DNA from: Candidatus Cloacimonadota bacterium
Lineage (GTDB): Bacteria; Cloacimonadota; Cloacimonadia; Cloacimonadales; TCS61
NCBI GenBank assembly: GCA_018654125.1
Contig: JABIME010000020.1
Location: forward strand, 1-8,628
Length of the DNA: 8,628 bases
Reading direction: 5' to 3'
The notes under the pieces are model-generated. The model was given only the letters and a program-made list of their open reading frames with translations. It made no database searches and was not told the DNA's origin. Every line of letters starts with the position of its first letter. Positions within the stretch are counted from its first letter, which is position 1. The translations under genes were made by a program, and so were the position numbers. Positions 1 to 7,700 of the stretch are shown in pieces.

Positions 1-642
1 CTAACGATGTTCGGTACAGGAGCAAGTTCTTTTTTTGGTGTGAGTATGGTTGGTAAAACACTGAAGGCATCTTTTGAAGCAATCCCAATCCCATTATTAA
101 ACAAGATTCCAGTTTTGGGAGAAGTATTATTCAATCACAATATTTTAGTTTATTTTGCCTTTGTATTACCGGTTATCGTTTGGTTTGTTTTCAATAGAAC
201 CAAGTGGGGGCTTGCACTGCGAAGCAGCGGAGAAGAACCTCTTTCTAGTGAGATCATGGGAATTAAGGTAATTAAGGTTAGATATATTGCAACCATTGTT
301 GGTGGCATTTTTATTGGAATAAGTGGCGTCTATCTCTCGGTTGGATATTCAAGATTATGGGTAGAAGGAATGACAGCAGGTAAGGGTTGGATAACAATTG
401 CACTTGTAATTTTTGCAAATTGGAATCCACTTATAGCTTATGGTGGGGCTTACCTCTTTGGAGGTTTAACTCAACTTGGGCTTAATCTACAAAAGTTTAA
501 TATTCCATTCCCAATAATTTTACTTAAGAGTATCCCTTATGTTTTCACATTATTATTCTTATTATTTATTTCCATAAAAGGAAAGAGATCAAACCTGCCA
601 AAAGCTTTAGGAGAATCATATTTTAGAGAAAGTAGAGGTTGA
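1..642 (+). CDS. Nucleoside/simple-sugar ABC transporter permease, 5'-truncated by window edge
   Basis: This is an inner-membrane permease of the branched-chain amino acid/ribose-type ABC superfamily, in the subgroup that works with BMP-family lipoproteins to import nucleosides (B. subtilis NupQ/YufQ-like). The frame is open to base 1 and family members are about 300 residues, so the Met at base 7 is probably internal and roughly the first third is missing. Counting from that Met, hydrophobic segments lie near residues 45-62, 91-113, 128-154 and 169-189. Family landmarks are the cytoplasmic coupling stretch WGLALRSSGEEP (67-78), where relatives usually have GENP, followed by the conserved Gly-Ile (85-86), and the EGMTAGKGWITIALVIFANW loop (120-139). 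The C-terminus is short and basic, as expected. The lipoprotein, ATPase and first permease should lie upstream of the window. Family assignment is strong; the nucleoside substrate is inferred from resemblance and from the purine context. Confidence 0.85.
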   Translation, partial: LTMFGTGASSFFGVSMVGKTLKASFEAIPIPLLNKIPVLGEVLFNHNILVYFAFVLPVIVWFVFNRTKWGLALRSSGEEPLSSEIMGIKVIKVRYIATIVGGIFIGISGVYLSVGYSRLWVEGMTAGKGWITIALVIFANWNPLIAYGGAYLFGGLTQLGLNLQKFNIPFPIILLKSIPYVFTLLFLLFISIKGKRSNLPKALGESYFRESRG

Positions 643-767
643 TAAAGAATAATAATAAATACAAATTTCTAAACCGGTTGAGGTTTATCCTGAAGAGGGG
701 ATTCGGGTGTACCAGGTACTTTCTCAATTAACAGAAGATTGATGATAACTTGAAGAGGAGAGTATTA
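643..767 (+). other. 125-nt leader between ABC permease and purine permease, with small palindromes
   Basis: There is no ORF here. A 6-bp hairpin pairs TAAACC (670-675) with GGTTTA (682-687) around a GGTTGA loop. A second short palindrome, GTACC-A-GGTAC, occupies 709-719. Neither is followed by a T-run, so a strong intrinsic terminator is unlikely and readthrough from the ABC permease is plausible. I found no convincing -35/-10 pair. The spacing is long for a simple operon junction, so an attenuator, an operator or an RNA leader is possible, but I do not recognise any known riboswitch consensus. Confidence 0.35.
752..760 (+). promoter_or_regulatory. Ribosome binding site that fixes the start of the purine permease
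   Basis: A GAAGAGGAG tract lies seven bases before the ATG at 768. An in-frame TTG at 750 sits beside this tract rather than downstream of it, so translation from TTG would place the Shine-Dalgarno sequence inside the coding region. ATG 768 is the better start. Confidence 0.8.
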
Positions 768-2156
768 ATGGAAAATTCAAATGAAAAAGGCCAAGAGCCC
801 TTCACATCTTTAAAAGATTCACATGGAATTATCTACGGTTTAAATGATAAACCACCAGTAATAGAGTCAATTTTTGCGGCTCTACAGCACCTGCTGGCGA
901 TCTTTGTTGGAATAATTACTCCCACGTTGATCATTGGTGGCATTTTGGGTTTAGGCAAAGAAGTTCCATATCTTATCAGCATGGCACTCATTGTTTCCGG
1001 TGTGGCTACATTTATTCAAGTTAAAAGAGTTGGACCAATCGGTTCAGGACTTCTAAGTATTCAAGGAACCAGTTTTGCTTTCCTGGGAGCGATCCTTGCA
1101 GCAGGATTCATGGTAAAGAATGCTGGTGGTGGTCCCAGGGAAATTCTTGGCACAATTTACGCAATCTGCTTTGTGGGAGCTTTTATCGAGATGTTTCTGA
1201 GTAGATTTCTACATCTTCTAAAGAAAATTATTTCTCCCACAGTAACGGGAATTGTGGTTGCTACTATTGGTCTCAGTCTCATCAAAGTAGGAATTACTGA
1301 TATGGCTGGTGGACAATGGTTACTGGACAATAAACCTGAATTATTTGGTAGCTTAGAAAACCTCGGTTTAGGATTATTAGTGCTGGTAGTAATTGTTATC
1401 TTTAACCGTAGTAAAAATCAATTTTTACGTATGAGTTCTATTGTAATTGGACTTGTTGTTGGATATATTGTTGCCATCTTTATGGGGAAAGTAGATCTTA
1501 GCGGTTTGAAAGATCTTCCTATAATTAGTATTCCAATCCCATTCAAATACGGATTCAAATTCAACCTTACAGCATTTATCCCAGTTGCTCTTATTTATCT
1601 TATCACAACCATAGAATCCATTGGTGATCTTACAGCAACTTCGATGGTTTCGGGTGAACCCATTGAAGGTGATCTCTACATAAAGCGCATTAAAGGCGGA
1701 GTTCTGGGTGATGGTGTAAATTCAGCTCTGGCAGCAGCGTTCAATACCTTTCCAAATACTACATTTAGTCAAAATAACGGAGTGATCCAACTTACTGGAG
1801 TTGCCAGCCGTTATATAGGAATGTACATTGCCGCATTCTTGGTTATACTCGGTTTATTCCCGATAATTGGAGGAGTTTTTCAACAAATGCCAAAATCTGT
1901 TCTGGGTGGTGCTACGATTGTAATGTTTGCCACCGTGGCAGCAGCAGGTATAAAGATCATTGCATCACAAAAAATAGATCGAAGAGCAATGATGATAATG
2001 GCACTTTCTTTCGGACTTGGTCTTGGTGTAATGATGGTTCCTGAGGTTTTGGGTAAAACTCCGGTTGTGATCCAGCAAATATTTGGTTCACCAGTAACAA
2101 CAGGTGGACTTACAGCAATCATTGCAAATATTGTTCTACCACATCCACATAAGTAG
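768..2156 (+). CDS. NCS2-family xanthine/urate permease (XanQ-like)
   Basis: Proton-coupled inner-membrane symporter for oxidised purine bases, 462 residues, full length for the NCS2 (nucleobase-ascorbate) family. It resembles E. coli XanQ throughout. Shared features are the N-terminal DKPP and ALQHLLAIF (Gln40-His41, XanQ His31), the TM3 motif GSGLLSIQ (92-99), a TM8 glutamate (Glu283, XanQ Glu272) in IESIGDLTAT, Asp315 in GVLGDGVNS (XanQ Asp304), and the NCS2 signature QNNGVIQLTG (335-344; XanQ Gln324-Asn325). The Gly ending that signature is the purine-type form. The XanQ Asn93 position is Ser102 here, a site linked to purine selectivity, so urate rather than strict xanthine use is possible. 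About 14 hydrophobic segments cover the protein, as expected for the fold. It follows the ABC permease by 125 bases on the same strand and ends just before a convergent hairpin. Family certain; exact substrate inferred. Confidence 0.93.
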   Translation: MENSNEKGQEPFTSLKDSHGIIYGLNDKPPVIESIFAALQHLLAIFVGIITPTLIIGGILGLGKEVPYLISMALIVSGVATFIQVKRVGPIGSGLLSIQGTSFAFLGAILAAGFMVKNAGGGPREILGTIYAICFVGAFIEMFLSRFLHLLKKIISPTVTGIVVATIGLSLIKVGITDMAGGQWLLDNKPELFGSLENLGLGLLVLVVIVIFNRSKNQFLRMSSIVIGLVVGYIVAIFMGKVDLSGLKDLPIISIPIPFKYGFKFNLTAFIPVALIYLITTIESIGDLTATSMVSGEPIEGDLYIKRIKGGVLGDGVNSALAAAFNTFPNTTFSQNNGVIQLTGVASRYIGMYIAAFLVILGLFPIIGGVFQQMPKSVLGGATIVMFATVAAAGIKIIASQKIDRRAMMIMALSFGLGLGVMMVPEVLGKTPVVIQQIFGSPVTTGGLTAIIANIVLPHPHK

Positions 2157-2170
2157 AGTTATGGTTTACA

Positions 2171-2200
2171 AAGCTGGCAGGATCTAAATCCTGCCAGCTT
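2171..2200. terminator. Bidirectional hairpin terminator between convergent genes
   Basis: This is a perfect 13-bp inverted repeat: AAGCTGGCAGGAT (2171-2183), a CTAA loop, then ATCCTGCCAGCTT (2188-2200). It lies 14 bases after the permease stop and 13 bases past the stop of the convergent regulator, which is the expected place for a shared terminator. The stem is GC-rich against an AT-rich background. The flanking T/A runs are short on both strands (CTTATC on the plus side), so the U-tract is weak, and termination efficiency is not certain. Confidence 0.8.
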
Positions 2201-2213
2201 CTTATCAACAATT

Positions 2214-3089
2214 CTACTTGATCGGAACTAAAATATCATACTCTGAATTCTCCGGGTTTTCCGGTTTAAATCGTTCATCATACCACTCGATCTCTTCATG
2301 CAGATAAAACTCGTAATCCACCTGCTGTATCCAATCTACCGAAATGAATTTATAGGTTTCATGTAATTTTTCGAATGAACCTTTGTGGGTAAAAATTGCA
2401 TATTTGCTAGCAGGAATTATATGTTCTATCAACCCATCCGGAATATCAACGTCATCTTTCATGATTACAGCTGCCATATAGAACCAAGTATCGTCTGGTT
2501 CTGGTTGTTGTTCCAGATATTTCGGTTCAGGAAAACATATTCCCACTGTTTGAGCTGTCCGAAGGTTTTCATTTTTGTTTTTGTGAGATAAGAAATCATC
2601 CCACAAAGCAGCTATCTGCTGCTTAGACTCACGAGTTACGATTTTGCGTTTGATACCTACAACTCTGATATCATCCATGTCTTTGATTTTGCAATCCATT
2701 TTCATTTCTCCTTTTGTAATTCGACAGATCTGTACTTTTAACCTAGGTGTGTATTTTATCAGCTGTTTTTTCTTTCTAAATTGATTGGGTGTTTCTTTAA
2801 ATTCTTTTTTGAACGCTCGAATAAAAGTCTCACTAGACTCGAAACAATATTCTGTTGCCAGTTCCAGTACTTTTTTGTTGGAACGTAAAAGCTCTCGAGC
2901 AGCATCAGAAAGTCTTCTTTCTCGAATGTAACCTTTTAAAGTATAACCTGTAAAACTATAGAAAACACGCATAAAATGAAATAGTGAAAAACCAGCTCGA
3001 TCAGCCACATCTTCCATTTCAAATCTATTCTTCAGATTTTGCTCAATATAATTTACCGATGAATTTAACGCTCGATTGTAATCCGGCAT
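2214..3089 (-). CDS. AraC-family regulator with C-terminal GyrI-like effector-binding domain
   Basis: Transcription factor of 291 residues in the Rob/SoxS-like architecture. Residues about 5-108 form the double helix-turn-helix AraC DNA-binding domain (first HTH around FEMEDVADRAGFSLFHFMRVF; second ending KKEFKETPNQFRKKK). Residues about 130-291 form a GyrI-like small-molecule-binding domain, ending in the typical glutamate-containing ENSEYDILVPIK. The start chosen is ATG at 3089, preceded by AAAAGGGG four bases upstream. A TTG at 3104 also opens the frame and would add five residues, but it would place the ribosome site inside the gene. The gene is divergent from ssnA and convergent with the purine permease, so it could control either or both. 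A ligand is not predictable from sequence; a purine or purine breakdown product is inferred from context. GyrI-like domains also sense drugs or lipophilic cations, so an unrelated role remains possible. Confidence 0.9.
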   Translation of the reverse strand: MPDYNRALNSSVNYIEQNLKNRFEMEDVADRAGFSLFHFMRVFYSFTGYTLKGYIRERRLSDAARELLRSNKKVLELATEYCFESSETFIRAFKKEFKETPNQFRKKKQLIKYTPRLKVQICRITKGEMKMDCKIKDMDDIRVVGIKRKIVTRESKQQIAALWDDFLSHKNKNENLRTAQTVGICFPEPKYLEQQPEPDDTWFYMAAVIMKDDVDIPDGLIEHIIPASKYAIFTHKGSFEKLHETYKFISVDWIQQVDYEFYLHEEIEWYDERFKPENPENSEYDILVPIK

Positions 3090-3109
3090 ACAACCCCTTT
3101 TCAATATTT

Positions 3110-3121
3110 ATCAAAATTGAT
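3110..3121. promoter_or_regulatory. Inverted repeat ATCAA-N2-TTGAT at the regulator's predicted start of transcription
   Basis: ATCAA (3110-3114) and TTGAT (3117-3121) form an inverted repeat centred between the regulator's predicted transcription start (about 3123) and its ribosome site. This is a suitable place for autorepression. It is short and AT-rich, so chance is a real alternative. Confidence 0.25.
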
Positions 3122-3129
3122 CTTTCTTG

Positions 3130-3158
3130 CTTATACAAATTTGAATAATAATTGTAAA
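3130..3158 (-). promoter_or_regulatory. Predicted sigma70-type promoter for the AraC-family regulator
   Basis: Read on the minus strand, TTTACA (3158-3153, five of six matches to TTGACA) is separated by exactly 17 bases from TATAAG (3135-3130, five of six matches to TATAAT). This predicts a start near 3123 and a leader of about 34 bases to the ATG at 3089. Confidence 0.6.
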
Positions 3159-3188
3159 CATTTTTCTAAATTATCTTACTGAACTAAT

Positions 3189-3224
3189 CACAATTGTGTT
3201 AATTGTATATTATTAATTAATAAT
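3189..3224. promoter_or_regulatory. Two perfect palindromes in the divergent control region
   Basis: CACAATTGTG (3189-3198) is a perfect 10-bp palindrome, and ATTATTAATTAATAAT (3209-3224) is a perfect 16-bp palindrome. The 13-bp core of the latter, ATTAATTAATAAT, recurs exactly at 3231-3243, 19 bases on. Both sit between the two divergent promoters, where a shared operator or UP-element would lie. AATTGT occurs three times in this area (3150, 3192, 3201). Extreme AT content raises the chance of accidental palindromes. Confidence 0.4.
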
Positions 3225-3247
3225 GGAATAATTAATTAATAATATAT

Positions 3248-3276
3248 TTGACATCATTAAGCTCCAAGAAGAAAAT
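3248..3276 (+). promoter_or_regulatory. Predicted promoter for the ssnA-ygfK unit
   Basis: A perfect -35 box TTGACA (3248-3253) is followed after 17 bases by a weak -10, GAAAAT (3271-3276, four of six). The region immediately upstream (3209-3247) is almost pure A/T and could act as an UP element. A perfect -35 with a poor -10 is compatible with a regulated promoter. The predicted start is near 3283, giving a leader of about 85 bases before the ssnA ATG. Confidence 0.55.
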
Positions 3277-3281
3277 AGTTT

Positions 3282-3324
3282 TCTCTAAACGAAAAAGGCG
3301 ATACTAACTCTGATCTCTAAACGA
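3282..3324 (+). repeat. 11-bp direct repeat TCTCTAAACGA in the ssnA leader
   Basis: TCTCTAAACGA occurs exactly at 3282-3292 and again at 3314-3324, 32 bases apart (about three helical turns). It starts at the predicted transcription start of ssnA. AraC-type proteins often bind direct repeats, so this is a candidate operator. Such a position downstream of the promoter would suit repression, or the repeats could act in the mRNA leader. Confidence 0.45.
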
Positions 3325-3368
3325 CCAATTTGGGTGTGACTTAATAAATCTTAAAAAGGGAGAAGACT

Positions 3369-4673
3369 ATGAATTTAGAAATTCGCGGTGCCTACATCGT
3401 TACCCCACAAGATGACAGCACCAAAGTAGAAAAGAAAACACTTTTTATCCAAGACGGAAAAATCCACTTTACAAAACCCTTTAATAAACCAGATCGAATA
3501 ATCGAAGCAACTAACAAAATTATTTTCCCCGGACTTACTAATGCACATCACCACATTTATTCCACACTTTCCAAAGGTGTCCCCTGTGAAGTTCCTTTTA
3601 ATGATTTCATGGGAAACTTGAGAAATCTTTGGTGGACTTTAGATCATTCTTTGAACAAAGAAGATATGGTTTTGTCTACTGCAATAGCCATGAAAGACGC
3701 TATTTCTCATGGTGTAACAACTGTATTTGATCATCATATTTCCGGTTATACAGAGAATGCACTTACCGATATGGCAGAGGTTTTTGATGCTTATGGAGTT
3801 AGCGGAACTATTGCCTTTGAAATTTCTGATAGAAATGGAGAAGAATTTTTCCAGAGATCATTAGATGAAAATGTCCGTTTTGCCAAAGCACAAAAAGGAA
3901 AATCAGTTCAAGGGATGATCGGACTACATGCATCATTTACACTTAGTTATAAAAGCCTTCAAAAAATTGCTGATGCATCTGAAGATTTTCCTGTTCATGT
4001 CCATGTTGCTGAGGGAGAAATTGATGGTGTTCAATGCATGGAAAAGTATGGAAAAGGTCTTATCGAACGCTTTGATGATTTTGGATTAGTTCGCAAAAAT
4101 TCTCTTTATATTCATTGCAGCAACCTTACAGAAAAAGACCTTGAAATATTAAAAGTACACGATATTTTCATTGCTCAGGCAGTTGATTCCAATATGAATA
4201 ACGGACTCAATGTAGGAAATATTTCCAAGTTTATTTCAGAAGGAATTAAGACAACTGTTGGAACTGATGGAATGCATCCAAGTACAATGAAAGCTCTTAA
4301 AAATTCTAATATATTCACAAAATATCTCAATAAAAATTGTGACCTTGGTTATCCTGAAATGAACGCTCTTTTCCTGAATAATTATAAGCTAAAAAAAGCA
4401 TTCGGACTTCCATTAGGAATTGTCGAAGGTGAAACTGCTGATATTGCAATCTTCGATTATGAACCAACTACACCTTTCAATACCGATCAATTCTTAGGAC
4501 ATTTTATCTTTGGAATTACTGAATCACGCTGTCAGTATGTAATAAAGAATAATGAAATTTTACTTGATGATTACCATGTAACCAAGGATCTTTATAAGGA
4601 TCTGTTTGAGCGATCATGGGAGATATCAGAAGCAATGTTTGAAAGATTTGAAGATAACAAAGGGAAGTATTAA
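3369..4673 (+). CDS. ssnA: SsnA-like metal-dependent amidohydrolase (putative purine-cluster aminohydrolase)
   Basis: Cytoplasmic amidohydrolase-superfamily enzyme of 434 residues, close to E. coli SsnA in length (about 442). Metal and active-site residues visible are His60/His62 in TNAHHHIYS, His187 in GLHASFTL, His212 and Glu215 in VHVHVAEG, His249 in YIHCSNL, and Asp300 in GTDGMHPS. SsnA-specific stretches are LRNLWWTLDHSL (84-95), SDRN (153-156), DSNMNN (273-278) and the C-terminal DYEPTTPFNTDQFLGHFIFG (363-382). The family is related to guanine deaminase and chlorohydrolases, but SsnA occurs with ygfK in purine/selenium-associated clusters. Start ATG 3369 has GGGAGAAG just upstream. It is first in the predicted ssnA-ygfK transcript. 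The reaction is not shown by sequence. Hydrolytic deamination or ring opening of a purine-derived compound is inferred. A generic deaminase of the MTA/SAH type is less likely given the YgfK partner. Confidence 0.88.
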   Translation: MNLEIRGAYIVTPQDDSTKVEKKTLFIQDGKIHFTKPFNKPDRIIEATNKIIFPGLTNAHHHIYSTLSKGVPCEVPFNDFMGNLRNLWWTLDHSLNKEDMVLSTAIAMKDAISHGVTTVFDHHISGYTENALTDMAEVFDAYGVSGTIAFEISDRNGEEFFQRSLDENVRFAKAQKGKSVQGMIGLHASFTLSYKSLQKIADASEDFPVHVHVAEGEIDGVQCMEKYGKGLIERFDDFGLVRKNSLYIHCSNLTEKDLEILKVHDIFIAQAVDSNMNNGLNVGNISKFISEGIKTTVGTDGMHPSTMKALKNSNIFTKYLNKNCDLGYPEMNALFLNNYKLKKAFGLPLGIVEGETADIAIFDYEPTTPFNTDQFLGHFIFGITESRCQYVIKNNEILLDDYHVTKDLYKDLFERSWEISEAMFERFEDNKGKY

Positions 4674-4691
4674 CCAGAAAGACAATAAGCA

Positions 4692-4747
4692 GGTTCATTC
4701 TTATAGATTGAACCGAGACATTTTGGACGCATCAAAATGATACGTCC
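4692..4747 (+). other. Two tandem 23-nt imperfect hairpins between ssnA and ygfK
   Basis: Hairpin 1 (4692-4714) pairs GGTTCA with TGAACC, then after one T-T mismatch TCT with AGA, around a TAT loop. Hairpin 2 (4725-4747) pairs GGACG with CGTCC, then after one C-A mismatch ATCA with TGAT, around an AAA loop. Both are 23 nt with three-base loops and a single internal mismatch, and their sequences differ. No U-tract follows, and the ygfK ribosome site comes 13 bases after the second. They may protect or process the mRNA, or be operator-like. Confidence 0.45.
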
Positions 4748-4760
4748 TGCATTAGAGATT

Positions 4761-4766
4761 AAGGAG
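4761..4766 (+). promoter_or_regulatory. Strong ribosome binding site for ygfK
   Basis: AAGGAG ends seven bases before the ATG at 4774 and is a near-consensus Shine-Dalgarno sequence. It is the best one in the window and supports the chosen start. Confidence 0.8.
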
Positions 4767-4773
4767 TTAATAA

Positions 4774-7700
4774 ATGAGTGACATAATGATACCTGTAAAA
4801 TTCAAAAAATTATTATACTGGATTTTAGAAGAGTATAAAAAAGAGAGTACTATTTTTGGAATTCACAAAGATAAATTTTATAAGAAACTAGATTCTTCAT
4901 CTTTCACAATTTTCGGAGAAAAATGCGAAACAGCTATGGGACCTGCTGCCGGACCACACACTCAGCAGACTCCAAATATTGTAGCATCCTACCTTACAGG
5001 CTGCCGTTTCTTTGAACTTAAAACAGTTCAGATCATGGATACACTGGACATTGAAAAACCATGCATCGAAGCAACTGACGAAGGTTATAATACTGAGTGG
5101 AGTACCGAACTAACTGTACCTCAAGCTTATGACGAATATGTAAAAGGTTGGTTTTTATTACACATGCTTAATAAAATGTTCGGTCTTTCTAAGGCTGATG
5201 AACGCAGTTTTGTATTTAACATGAGTGTTGGATACGACCTTGTTGGCATTAAAAAACCTAAAATAAATGATTTCATTGAAGGTTTAAAAGATGCTTCTGA
5301 GCACTCAGACTTTTTGGAATGTAAAGCTGTCTTAAAAGAGGCAATTACGGCAGGTGATATCCCCGGAATTACTGATCCTGAATTTGTAGAAACGATCTCA
5401 CCAAATATTTCCAACTCTATAACACTTTCTACAATGCACGGATGCCCTCCAGAAGATCAGGAACTCATTTGTAAATATCTTATGAGTGAAAAAAAGCTTC
5501 ATACTTTCCTAAAAATGAACCCGACTTTACATGGCTATGAGTATGTAAAAAATGCTTTTGCAAAACTGGGTTATGATTATATCACATTAAAAGAAGAATC
5601 CTTCACACACGATATGCAGTGGGAACCAGCTGTAAAAATGTTGGATGTTCTTATTCCATTTGCTAAGCAACATGGAGTAGAATTTGGAGCAAAACTTTCT
5701 AACACACTTGCAGTACTTAATGATAAAGGTATGCTTCCAACTGATGAAATGTATATGAGCGGACGCGCGCTCTTCCCACTTACAATAAATTTAGCTAAAA
5801 AGCTTTCCCACAAATATAATGGAGAACTCAGTATTTCCTATGCCGGTGGAGCAAATTTCTTTAATGCAAAACAGCTTTATGATATTGGAATTCGTCCAAT
5901 TACAATTGCTACTGATGTGCTAAAACCGGGTGGTTATACAAAATTTACACAGATGGCAAATTTACTGGATGAGAGCATGGCAAAACCTGCTCCTGCCAAA
6001 ATTGATCTGGCTAAACTGGATACATTAGCACTTGATTCTATGGAAGGAACTACTTTCCGTATGGAAACAAAATCTCAAGATCCGATGTACATAGATAAAA
6101 AGCTTGGAATGCTGGATTGCTTTGTTGCTCCATGTACAGAAGGTTGTCCAATTGATCAGGATGTTCCGGAATACACACGTCTTATTGGTGAAAAGCGTTA
6201 TTTGGAAGCATTCGAACTCATAATTTCCAAGAATCCTCTGCCCCACATTACCGGTTATATTTGTGATCATAAATGTATGCTTAAATGTGTTCGTAACGAT
6301 TATGAAGAACCTGTTCTGATCCGTGAGCTGAAACGTGTTGCTGCCGAAAAAGGCTTTAATAATTACATGGAAAAAATGAAGTTAGATGTAACTCCGGTTG
6401 GTATTAAGGTTGCTGTAATTGGTGCAGGTCCTGCTGGATTATCTTCAGCTTATTTCCTTGCACGTCAGGGCTTTGATGTAACAATTTTCGATAAAACCGA
6501 TAAAGCTGGTGGAACAGTTACTCATACAATTCCAGGATTCAGAATACCGGATTGGGCTATAGAAAATGATATTGAACTGATTAAAAGAATGGGTGTTAAA
6601 TTCGAGTTTAATGCCGATGAAAATATTGATATATCAGAGCTGAAATCAAAAGGATACAAATACATTAATCTTGCTATTGGAGCTTGGAAATCCCGTACTC
6701 TCCCATTGGAAGGTGACACATCCAAAGTTTACGGTGCTATCAAATTCCTTCAGGATTGGGTGAAAAATCCAAATGCTGTGGATCTGGGTAAAAATGTTGC
6801 AGTTGTTGGTGGTGGAAATTCTGCTATGGACAGTGCCAGGGCTGCCAAGAAAACAGCTGGCGTAGAAAATGTTTACATCATATATCGTCGTACAATTAAG
6901 CAGATGCCTGCAGATCGAGAAGAGCTTGATCATGCAATAAAAGATGGTGTAATTTTTAAGGAACTTATCAATCCTGTTTCCTATAAAGATGGCATTCTTA
7001 AGTGTCAGGTTATGAAACTTGGTGAAGCAGATTCCAGTGGTAGGAAACGTCCCGTTCCAATAGAAGGTAAATTTGTTGAAATGCAGATCAGTTCAGTACT
7101 TTCTGCTATTGGTGAACTTGTAGATTACGATATTCTAAAAGCTAATGGAATTGAAGTTGATGATAAAGGTAATATAAAAATTGATGAGTTCAAAGAAACT
7201 AATGTAGAAAACGTATTCATTGCTGGTGATGCATATCGTGGTCCATCTACAGTTGTTGAATCAATTGCTGACGGGCAAGCTTTAACTAACGGTATTTTAG
7301 CAAAAGAAGGGATTAGCTTAGAACGCATAAATCCGGAAGATTACGAATTCGATTATGATACTCGCATCAATGAGATCAGATATAAAAAAGGAGTTATTAA
7401 TCCTACAATAGAAGTTCTTACAACTGATGACGAAATTTTTGCCGAAACTAAGCGTTGTTTAGAGTGTAATTTCATCTGTAATAAGTGTGTGGAAGTCTGC
7501 CCGAACAGAGCTAACATTTCTATTAAGGTTCCCGGGTTTGAAAACGAAAATCAGATCTTGCACTTGGATGGACTTTGTAATGAATGCGGTAATTGTGAAA
7601 CTTTCTGTCCTTATGATGGTGCTCCTTACAAAGATAAGTTCACTCTTTTCTGGAATGATGAAGACATGAAAGTTAATGGCAATGATGGATTCCTGATGAT

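Noticed and set aside
750..767. TTG start for the purine permease at 750, adding six residues
   Set aside because: The Shine-Dalgarno tract (752-760) would fall inside the coding sequence; ATG at 768 has ideal spacing to it.
1880..2122. Antisense open frames inside the permease and inside ygfK
   Set aside because: They lack ribosome sites and recognisable motifs and lie entirely within strongly supported genes on the other strand.
3090..3104. TTG start for the AraC-type regulator at 3104, adding five residues
   Set aside because: The AAAAGGGG tract lies between this TTG and the ATG at 3089, so the ATG is better served.
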